64,000 bases of DNA. It comes from Lumbricus terrestris. Taxonomy: Eukaryota; Annelida; Clitellata; Crassiclitellata; Lumbricidae. Shown here one piece after another: positions 55,539 to 64,000 of this stretch (position 1 is the stretch's first letter; each line of letters opens with the position of its first letter). The stretch is from contig OX457053.1 in the NCBI GenBank assembly GCA_949752735.1, positions 25,685,797 through 25,749,796 of the forward strand, read 5' to 3'. Made by a program: the position numbers and the translations under genes. Below the pieces are notes generated by a model that was not told the origin of the DNA, ran no database searches, and saw nothing but the letters and a program-made list of their open reading frames with translations.

Positions 55539-57016
55539 GACAAGTAAGGTCATTCTGGACTAGTTTTTAACTAATAGTTAGTAATGAAGTCTCTGAGGGA
55601 TCCTAAATACCTCGGGGCCAAAGAAATTATAATAATAATAATTAATAAATAAAACTAAAAATAACCAACTAAAATCTCATGTTTAATGTATCCAGAAACA
55701 AGAGTCTGTTGAAGGAATCACAGTTTATCACATGTTAATCTTAGATCTCAAAGACCACAAACTTAAACTGAACTGCTTAAAAATTTGTTCAGAATAAATC
55801 AAAACCAATTCAGTGAACCATGAAGGCATGAAGGAAACTACGGTAAATTCAATCCTGCAACATACTGTATTTCCTTCTCAACCCCTGTGAGACACTAGAA
55901 ACTCAAACCAGCTGCCTGCACATGCAAAAAGTTAGCAATCAGACTGCATGGATGCCACCCATCATATTTCAAACATCATAAAATATATTTACCTCCTGTA
56001 ACAAAGAAAGAGCTGTAGGCCTACAGCCCTACATCTTCATAACGTTAACCTTATGATGATTGATTACACCAGCCCCTGTGCTAAAGAAGCTGTGCTTATA
56101 ATGTCATTTTTCCAGAGAGTGTTCCTCTGGTTTGTGCTTGGTTCCCTACTATTTTTCTTACATCCTTCCCCATTCTTTCTAAGACAATCATTTATGAGAC
56201 AATAGCACACAGTTTTACTATTCGAGAGATATGATTATGATTGACCGCACTTTGAACTCCGACTGCCCACAGAACTCTCATAATTAATTAGCGTTCTTGA
56301 GTTCTTAAGTTCTGAATTAAATTTGACCTGGCAGATCACAGCATTACTCTAGAAGGACTTTCAATCAATTAATCCAGAGGTTCTCAACCAGTGTTTCGCG
56401 ACACACTGGTGTGTCACAAATAGACCGGTGGTGTGTCGCAAAAAATGGTGTGCCGTTGGTGTGTCGCGAAGAATTGGTGTGTCACGAATTTTCACAGCAA
56501 ACGTCCGTCATTCCTGCATTACACTGACTTGCTTACTTCACTAAGCTAGAGAATTGTCCTTAAATGTCTCCAGGTGTTTCTCCACAGTATACGTGGCTAG
56601 ATTTATCAAAACCAGGTATTGACAAGAGGAACACTTAAGTTCACAACAAAGTGATTCACAAGAGGTTCAAGAGATTCACAGAGGTGTGCTAACAAGTCAC
56701 AGTCACATCCAGTAAAGTCAAAAGTAATGTTTTTAAGGAACAATGAATCCTGTGATTAGCAGCTGCTGCTTCGAAAAATCCTGCTGTTATCATGAAACCT
56801 GGGGTCAATTTTGCATCCATATTATGGTCCAGCCAGTAACACTGCCTCCCAGGTTTTTTTATTAATGGAAGTATGAATGACTGTGTGTGCATAGATTTGT
56901 GTGTCTAGGTGTGTGTGTGTGCATGTGTGTGTAAGTAGGTATGTGTATAAGTGTGCATGAAGGTGTGTATATGTATGCGTGTGTGTGTTTGGTGTAGGCA
57001 AGCAGAAACAGCCTAC
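55049..57016. other. Dachsous intron
   Basis: Contains an (AAT)n tract at 55,479-55,536 and a possible hAT remnant from about 56,381 (cagaggttctcaacc, then repeated gtgtgtcgc). A GT/AT-rich tract lies at 56,880-57,000. No exon needed or seen. Confidence 0.5.
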
Positions 57017-57250
57017 CCGCGGAATCGGATGAGATGTTGAAAACAGTTCCAAAGTTTCCGCTGATGATCTGATACGTAATCTTCCGATTGACGCCACGAT
57101 CGTTCATAGAAGCCTTGACGAGGACAACATTACTTCCTGGCGTCAGATTCTCGGCGATAACAGTTCGATATCGGTTAACGGTGAAGGTTGGTCGGAGGCG
57201 ATTGGATGGAATCAGGCTGAGCTGAACGAGACAGGTTGACTGAAATCCAG
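57017..57250 (-). CDS. Dachsous-type cadherin exon (234 bp)
   Basis: Phase 1 in (acceptor taattgtag at 57,251), phase 1 out (donor CGCGG|gtaggc). An alternative AG inside the exon (ttcag, 57,240) gives the wrong phase. It encodes AGFQSTCLVQLSLIPS, RLRPTFTVNRYRTVIAENLT and the strand ITYQIISGNFGTVFNISSDS. Confidence 0.92.
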
Positions 57251-57466
57251 CTACAATTAACAACACAATGCAGATAAAGATAGTGCTAGTAGGTTTTTTG
57301 ATTTAATATTTAATAATAATAATAATTTCCTTTATTGAACAATCCGGTTGACAGACCGCAACCGGTTACAGTGCACAGTCATGCAATTGAAACAAACCAT
57401 AAGAACACAAATCACAAATCTTAACTAGTTCTACTAACAGAACAGACAGCATGTAATACAAGGGTG

Positions 57467-57470
<4 letters not shown>

Positions 57471-57531
<61 letters not shown>
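57471..57531. repeat. (AT)n(GT)n microsatellite
   Basis: About 9 AT and 20 GT dinucleotides in a Dachsous intron. Confidence 0.97.
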
Positions 57532-57533
<2 letters not shown>

Positions 57534-57909
57534 TTTAATGACAAAACCAAGTGACACACCGCACACAGGTACATAAAGAGATATAGAAAATGATATAAAA
57601 AGCATTGAAAATGTCATCTTTAGTAACAGTCATTCAGTTAGATAGGCATGTGAAGATCAGGGGGATGATTTTTCTTCAGCCTACAAAGCACGTCTATCCT
57701 GCAGGGGATTCGGGTATCGAACTCAACTTTGCTGATCTCCATGCCGCTGTGTTATCCAATGCGTCACCAGCCACCCACCCCCCTCCCACAGAGCACCAAA
57801 CAAAGCAATTCGGAGTCACAGGTTCAAATTATTTAAGAAATCGAAAGGAACATTAGGACAGAAATTCTTCAGAGCCAGAGTTGTAGATTTGTGCAACACT
57901 GGTTTGGAT

Positions 57910-58228
57910 CAGTGGTTCCCAACCTTTTTTTTTACTGTAGGGCCACTTTTTCTATGTTGGAGGGCACGAGGGCCACTTTTTCTTAGTTGACATTAGAGGG
58001 CCACAAGGCTAAAATATAATCAACTAAAAGCATATAAAAATTTTATAATTGAATCAAAATAGACTGTTTGATGTTATTTATAGACGTCAAAATAAAATAA
58101 ATTGTAATATAAAATAATTATGTGTTCTATATCCTGTCCAAATTGTCATTTTTTCATATATTTTTGTTAATTCTTTGAGAGATGAGGGCCATTTTTTGGC
58201 CTGGCGGGCCACGGGTTGGGAAACACTG
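57910..58228. mobile_element. hAT-type MITE, family A (copy 3)
   Basis: Ends cagtggttcccaacc and ggttgggaaacactg; exact 8-bp duplication gtttggat (57,902-57,909 and 58,229-58,236). Confidence 0.92.
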
Positions 58229-58773
58229 GTTTGGATGATAGCACTACATGTCTCTGTTGACAAAGTCACAACAATTAGGCAAGGGCGTAACTTTCCTCCA
58301 GAAAGTGGTGGTGACTATTTGTCTGCTCACTAAATTTTCCTTCCCTTCTCTCTACCATCGCCTTCCGGTATGATGAACTCTCCCTCCCCAAATCGAATTG
58401 AGTTTACTTTGTCCGTCACTTTCGGTCACTCGCAAAGTCGCATTGGAACAGTAAGCTACAAGCCGCTACAGTCATGTTTTAATTTTTCTGTTATGAATAT
58501 GATAATAATTATGAACCTTTACAGAAACTCGATTTCAACCTACAACAAAATAGACTACACTTCGTCCAATTATAAAATCAAACTGAAAGAAAGGTCAAGG
58601 CCGTACCTCTGTTTGGAACTGTGGAGCGGGAAAATTTACCACCCCGCTCAAGGTGGAGACTATTGGACCTATGCCTCCGTTAAGAAGTCGTCTGTAGGAC
58701 ATATATTGGGCATACTGAGGTCGGTTACTGAAGGACTAGTTGGCTGAGAAGGACTCTTCGGTGTCACGAGTCT

Positions 58774-59549
58774 CACGACAATTGGTGCAACGACAACTCG
58801 TCTACGAAATATTGGTCCATCGACAAATCATTAGCGAAAAAATGTTCACTGGGATTTTTAGTCGATGGTTCTGGCAGATGAAATAAATGCTGGATTGATG
58901 AACAACGTTTGAGAAATGGAAGCTGGATAAGGGTTCTTTTACAGGCAGCGGCGCCCGCAGACGTACGCAAATAGGTAAGTGCGTACAGCGGCGGATAGAA
59001 AAGTATGTTTTTGGGAAATTTTTGGTCGATGACTAAAAAAAAAAAAAAGGTCATCAGTTTTTTCGGCGGATAGAAAAGGTATGTTTTGGGAAATTTTTGG
59101 TCGATGACTAAAAAAAATCATCAGTTTTTTCGTCGACCGAAAATTTTCCCCTGTTCGCCCCTCCATCGAAAATTTCTGTGCGTACAAGAAAAAATTCCTG
59201 CGGGCGCCGCTGTTTACAGGTGAAATAGAAGCTGGACTTATAAAAAAGAACGCTTGGGAAATAGAAACTGGATGAAGGTTCTTTAACATGTGAAATAGGA
59301 GCTGGATTGATGAAAAAACGTTTAAGAAATGGAAGCTGGGTCAAGGTGTTTTTAGATCTGAGAAGCTGGATGCATGTTGAAGTACATGAATGAAAATCAT
59401 CAATCCAGCTTCCAATTGGGCTAGAAAACCACGAAAATCCTTTCATAAATCCAGCTTGTATTTCATAAATGAAGAGCCTTCATCCACTTTCCATTTCTCA
59501 ATCCGGCTTCTATTTCGGTGGACGAGTTGTCGTTGCGCCAGTTGTCGTG
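58774..59549. mobile_element. Nested inverted-repeat element
   Basis: cacgacaattggtgcaacga and the following caactcgtc at the left pair with gacgagttgtcgttgcgcca and gttgtcgtg at the right, about 45 bp in all. Internal repeats of gaaatggaagctgga occur several times. No clear target duplication. Confidence 0.7.
58946..59212. mobile_element. hAT-type MITE, family B variant, innermost insertion
   Basis: Ends cagcggcgcccgcagac and tgcgggcgccgctg; exact 8-bp duplication tttacagg (58,938-58,945 and 59,213-59,220). Carries a doubled tgactaaaaaaa...catcag motif. Confidence 0.92.
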
Positions 59550-60352
59550 GAACCTGAGGTGGATGTGGTACGTTGTTCGAGGGGACGAGAATCGAAGAGC
59601 CAAACAGGTGATGTCCTGGATTGCAGGAAGTAGAAGCAAGAGATGACGACCGTGAGAGATCTGTTATAGGGCACCATCAAAGGTCAATTGAGCGTCTGGA
59701 GATGGCATATAGTAGGGAGGCTGAAGAACTTGCGACCATTGGACAGGGTCGATTGGAAGAAGTGCGTTGCCCGATGTGCAGACCTGCACGGGAAGCGACT
59801 AAGTAAGCACGGCTGCGTATAGGTGAGACTGCAAGACGCAACAATAATAATAGGCCAGTAGTGCAAAGGATGTGACAATTGCTATTCTATTCGCCAATAA
59901 TCAAACGATCGAAGTTACGGCCAAGGATAAACTGGAAAATTCAGTCAAATAGTACGCAGTAGGCCTATAGCCTATGCAGTCCTATCAAGTAGCCTATCAA
60001 CTTTGATGCAATGTTTCTTTCTATTCTCACTCGTCTCTATTTCTCTATCTATTTCCTACTCTGCATCTTGATTTTTATTTTTTAGAATGAGTAGACCTAT
60101 AGCCTTAGCGGAAGACAGCCAAATGCTTCTATGCGAAAAAATTATTTTTTGCCAGACCAAAAAGTGGTGGTGAATTTCACCACCACTTTCAAAAGTGGTG
60201 GTGACTGGACACCACCGTCACAATAGAAAGTTACGCCTATGCAATTAGGAAGAAGTTATGAAAATTGGGCTGTAAAGTGCTCCAGGTTAAATTCCAGGTA
60301 GTTCTAACACAGACCCAGCATCTTCTGAGCCTCTTAAAACCCTTGTTATGTG

Positions 60353-60532
60353 ATGTGATGGTATGTGATGTTATGTGATGTTATGTGATGCTATGTAATG
60401 TTATGTTGTGTCAATTTATTTGATGTTATGTGATGTTATGTTATGTGACTGTTATGTGATGTTATGTTATGTGACTGTTGTGTGATGTTATGTGATGTTA
60501 TGTGATGTTATGTTATGTGATGTTATGGAGTC
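60353..60532. repeat. Simple tandem repeat (gatgttatgt)n
   Basis: Irregular copies of gatgttatgt(gat/gact). Confidence 0.9.
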
Positions 60533-60808
60533 CCTAATTAGGGGGATGTTCGTCCATATCAACTAAATTTCTTTCTTCTCTGGTCTTCTTGCAAGTCATA
60601 CCTTTTGTTCTTTCCACAGTGTATCTGGACCACTCCTTCAGTTACTGTGTAGTGGGCATAGTTAGTTTGAAAGAAATGGAAGGTCGATTTTGGTAATTTT
60701 TCTAACATCTAAATCGAAATGATCAAAACAATTCCAAATGACCGCACTTAGATCAATAAATAAATTAATCAGTCAATCAATGATTTTATTGTAGCCAGCC
60801 ACTAATCT

Positions 60809-61031
60809 GTTTGTTTGTATGTGCACTTGTTATAGCACCTCTTCAAGCTCTCTACTCAGAGGCGCTCCCAAATACAGAGCGGACACTGCATTGGAGTTTC
60901 ACGCCGAAGCGCTGAGCAATTGCGAGCGAAGGACTTGTCCAAGGTCCTACGCGGCGACTTGAGGTGGATTCGAACCTACAACCCTCCGGCTGCAAGGTGA
61001 ACAACATACCCACTACACCACTGCGCCCCAC
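60809..61031 (-). mobile_element. tRNA-derived SINE (copy 10)
   Basis: Full-length copy; B box as ggattcgaacc at about 60,965. Ends at the plus-strand cgccccaca. Confidence 0.85.
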
Positions 61032-61204
61032 AAGTAATATGAATTTAGTTGATCAGAGCCCTTCCAAATAATTCATCCTATAGAAGGAGCGCTGTATAAA
61101 TGTAATGCTATTTTATGCTTAGAGATGAATGCTAAGTTGCAGACTTTTGAAAATGAAGTAGTATTTGCTAACAACAATAGACTTTCTTTGGCTAAACAAC
61201 AAAC

Positions 61205-61394
61205 CTTCATTCGTAGCTGTGATGGAAAGATCATAAGCAGGAGCCAAAACTGCATCTATTTCGCCCTTAAGGCAAATTTCTCCAGAGTCCGGGTTAAGGA
61301 TGAACGGCAATGAACTTTGTAAGTCAGATGGCAGTGTGTACTCGATCCGGTCAATTGTCAGCGATGAACAACCAGGGTAGTTACTAACAGAGAT
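61205..61394 (-). CDS. Dachsous-type cadherin exon (190 bp)
   Basis: Phase 0 in (acceptor tgtttcag), phase 1 out (donor GAAG|gtttgt). It encodes ISVSNYPGCSSLTIDRIEYT, FILNPDSGEICLKGEID and YDLSITATNE, an atypical cadherin repeat with two cysteines and no calcium motif at its start. Confidence 0.92.
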
Positions 61395-61459
61395 CTGAAA
61401 CACAGACATTTTGAATAGATGATGCAAAGCCAAACAAGTACATGATTTATGAGGTGACA

Positions 61460-61750
61460 GGACAATTACCCCCCCCCCCGACAATTACCCCGGACAATTA
61501 CCCCCTGGATAATTACCCTTTAGGACAATTACCCCCTCCCTCATGCTGAATGTATGTATGACTACAGTATACAGAAGTATGTGTGTATCTATGTATATTT
61601 GCATGCATGTATGTGCAAATATATGTATATGTATGTATGCATGGGGGAAATTGTCCGGGAGTAATTGTCCTATGGGGTAATTGTCCTATGGGGTAATTGT
61701 CCGGGTGTAATTGTCCGGGGGGAGTAATTGTCCGGGGGATAATTATCCTA
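61460..61750. repeat. Inverted array of gacaattacccc motifs
   Basis: Five or so ggacaattacccc motifs (61,460-61,541) face a similar number of ggggtaattgtcc motifs (61,647-61,750) across 100 bp of TATG-rich spacer. It could fold back on itself. No target duplication was confirmed. Confidence 0.8.
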
Positions 61751-61924
61751 GAACCTATGAGAAAACATCTTTTTACACTTCTATATTCTTGTAAAGCTAA
61801 GACACAGTCGAGAAAGAAAGGTCACAACACAGTAAAGGCTATACAGCAATAATCAACTTCACAACTAAAAACCAAACTCATCAAGCTATATCCTATACTG
61901 ATTTCACTCCTGCAGCACCACATT

Positions 61925-62035
61925 CATTGATTCATTCATTCTGTGAACTTACATATAGCACCTCTTGAAGAAATCTACTCAGGATTGCTCCTTGCCCAGT
62001 CACAACAAAAGAAAAGATTTGAGAGATTTATGAAA
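61925..62035 (-). mobile_element. LINE tail fragment
   Basis: cattcattgattcattcatt followed by tatagcacctcttgaagaaa, the inverse of the LINE tail block. Confidence 0.55.
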
Positions 62036-62620
62036 CAAAGTCTGATTGGTCACATGACTACAATCGTCAGCAGTTGTCACCATGATCAGTCATTGCATTA
62101 TGTAGACCATGGGGATCATCGTGTCTCTTGCTATCACAAAGTAACATTATTTTGATGATTAGGAATCATGAGTATGCAATAGATGTTGCCTACAGTCAGA
62201 CACAAAAGTATGACTGTTGACGGTAATGAACTCTATGGTCTTTGGTAATGACACCGAAATATCTGACTGTGTTGTTACTGCTTCTAGCCAAATCACGATG
62301 AGAAGTTATGAAAGCCTTGCAGTACAATTTCTATCCAGATGGATTTTTATGCCACCATCCCCCAAGGATACTCTACAGCTCAAAAGGCATTCTTGGCAAG
62401 CTTGTCTTAAGAATGCACATTTTCGATAATTATAGACATGCCTGAGCGTCTTTATGAGGTCAATAAAGCGTGCTTTACTATTGTTCATGTACTTATCAAC
62501 ATATGCGTGGATGACTAATTCATCCTGATTTCTCAAACTGCTCTTGGTTATAATAGCCTATTAGTCTGATATTCGTAGCAGTAAGATATACTCCACCCCA
62601 GGGAACTGTAAACTACTCAC
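62036..62620. other. Dachsous intron, no feature recognised
   Basis: Unique AT-rich sequence. Confidence 0.4.
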
Positions 62621-62711
62621 AGTCACTTCTGCGACTTCACAAGGATCTGCATTACAGGTCACGTTTATTTGAAAATATGAAAAGCAATATGTGATCAGAA
62701 GCATATTTTCA
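62621..62711 (-). CDS. Probable Dachsous-type cadherin exon (5'-most visible)
   Basis: The donor GTGACT|gtgagt at 62,620 is strong and phase 0, joining to ISVSNYPGC. The frame reads TYCFSYFQINVTC then NADPCEVAEVT, fitting the last strands of a cadherin-like domain. The acceptor is uncertain because a SINE abuts it; I placed it at the AG at 62,712-62,713. A second AG at 62,654 would give a much shorter exon. Upstream exons lie beyond the window. Confidence 0.5.
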
Positions 62712-62718
62712 CTCTATT

Positions 62719-62938
62719 GTGGGGTGCGATGGTGAAGGGATATGTTCGGTGCCTTTGAGCCAGAAGGTTGCGGGTTCGAATTCACCTCAAGCCGCCATGT
62801 AGGGAGCCTGAGCAAGACCTTCACTCGCAATCGCTCATGCGCTTCGGCGTGAAACTCCAATTCAGTGTCCACGCTGTAGTCACGAGCCTCTGAGTAGAAA
62901 TCTTGAAGAAGCGTTATAGCAAGTGCTCACACATGCAA
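62719..62938 (+). mobile_element. tRNA-derived SINE (copy 11)
   Basis: Box A region ggggtgcgatggtgaaggg, B box gggttcgaatt (one mismatch) near 62,774; ends agcgttatagcaagtgctca. Confidence 0.8.
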
Positions 62939-63893
62939 AAACAGTTTATGCACAGAAAATGCATATCAGGAAAACAGTCAGGAGAAGAGAAGAGCCAGCG
63001 GATAAATATTATGGATACTGGTAGTGACAGTGGATACTGTTTAAGTTATCAGTGGATATATAATTAGAGCAGCTGTCAAAGGATACTGTGAATGGCAGAG
63101 GAATTATATTTACACGGACAAGCACCAACACATATGGAATATGTGTGTGCTGATTCTGGACAGCCAGAACTGGCGTGTGAACAAGAGTTGTAGTTACGAG
63201 TAAAAGACGAGGACAACACAACTAGACTGATGGGTGATTTGTTTTCATTGTCTTGTAGGACATATTTTTCTAACAACAACAGAAAATGATCAAGGCTCTA
63301 TGTGTCAGTATTCGACCACATCTGTTTAGGATTAGAAAGGCAGTTGTAATTTTGCAAATTAAGAATGGCTGGTGGTAGCTGGTCCCCCGTCTGATAGGCC
63401 GGACAGAGATGGAATAAAGAGCTGATGGATTGAGGGCGTGAGGCCAATAGACTTCAATTCATAAGATCATCAATCTGGTTCTATGGTCCCTTGCAATGCC
63501 ATTAGCAGTTTACATGACCTGTAACCCTGCAAGTGGTTGGGTTAAATGTGTGTGATTGCAGTGGGGGTAGCCTTTGATGGGGGAACAACCATCACATCAA
63601 TACTCACTTCCTCACGTTCCGACCCACCTCAGGACCTGGACTTGGTAGCACAACTGTCAATTCATATCAATTCAACATCAACACTTCTTTTGGAATTCCT
63701 GGCCATTCTCAGCCCCTGGAAACGCAGTAACAAACCAAGGAGAACTAGGGCCTAGATTAAATCAGACGGTAGAACTTAGAGAAGATTTTCTCAGACGTTA
63801 AAACTTGGAGAAGATTTTCTCAGAGGTTACAATTTAGAGATTATTTTTGATGTCTAGAGATGACGTGGAATGATGCTGTTGAGATGGTTTGGG
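62939..63893. other. Intronic sequence, no feature recognised
   Basis: No cadherin-like frame with splice sites on the minus strand. A short duplication (cagacgttaaaacttggaga / cagaggttacaatttagaga) lies near 63,790-63,840. Confidence 0.45.
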
Positions 63894-64000
63894 TCCACTA
63901 TTCCGAAGGTCCACTAAACCTAACCCTAAACATAATTATATCCCTAACCCTAACTCACCCCAACCCTAACCATAACCCTAAATCTAACCCTAACCCACCC
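63894..64000. repeat. Degenerate interstitial telomere-type (CCCTAA)n repeat
   Basis: Variants of aaccctaaccc fill the last 107 bp and continue past the window. Since it lies inside an intron of a large gene, it is interstitial. Confidence 0.85.

Larger units (their letters stand above)
58279..60242. mobile_element. 2-kb DNA element with 6-bp target duplication
   Basis: Ends gcaagggcgtaactttc and gaaagttacgcctatgc are inverted repeats. Just inside, aagtggtggtgac occurs at the left and again (both orientations) at the right. An exact 6-bp duplication aattag flanks it (58,273-58,278 and 60,243-60,248). No transposase is recognisable; a small frame at 59,621-59,806 (with CPMC) is of unknown meaning. 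Superfamily undetermined. Confidence 0.8.

Noticed and set aside
57240..57241. Alternative acceptor for the exon at 57,017 (tttcag)
   Set aside because: It starts in phase 0, whereas the preceding exon ends in phase 1; the acceptor at 57,251 joins in frame and gives continuous cadherin sequence.

Overview
This is animal nuclear DNA: spliced coding exons, long introns full of transposons, and degenerate CCCTAA telomere-type repeats at the right edge. That repeat type and the two genes fit a non-insect metazoan, probably a marine invertebrate. I cannot name the species.

Two host genes face each other. On the plus strand, 3900-4421 is the last coding exon of an EHD (RME-1-type) membrane-remodelling ATPase, carrying the C-terminal EH domain; its 3' UTR probably runs to about 6240. 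On the minus strand, 62.7 kb down to 15.4 kb holds the C-terminal part of a Dachsous-type giant cadherin. Seventeen exons are visible, sixteen with splice sites and reading phase that join exactly. They encode roughly 2,580 residues: about 20 cadherin repeats, one membrane helix and a cytoplasmic tail of about 410 residues with Dachsous signature blocks. The N-terminal repeats and signal peptide must lie beyond 64,000.

Region by region: 1-3.9 kb is EHD intron with repeats; 4.4-15.3 kb is UTR and intergenic sequence with MITEs and two 38-bp minisatellites; 15.4-20 kb is the Dachsous 3' end. The giant intron between 19.9 and 38.0 kb holds a nested transposon complex: a non-LTR retrotransposon (21.2-27.3 kb) split by a 3.2-kb palindromic foldback element, followed by a 9.8-kb LTR element (27,961-37,744) with 2,349-bp repeats, a gag gene and no pol. 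From 38 to 63 kb the remaining Dachsous exons alternate with tRNA-derived SINEs, LINE 3' ends, hAT-type MITEs, an internally deleted mariner, a duplicated exon fragment and satellites.

The most unusual items are the gag-only LTR element whose gag start codon lies about 670 bp inside the LTR, the six-unit palindrome with a 5-bp target duplication that restores the split reverse transcriptase frame, a triple-nested DNA element at 58.3-60.2 kb, and the SINE/LINE pair with a shared 3' tail. No functional tRNA, rRNA or CRISPR array was found.
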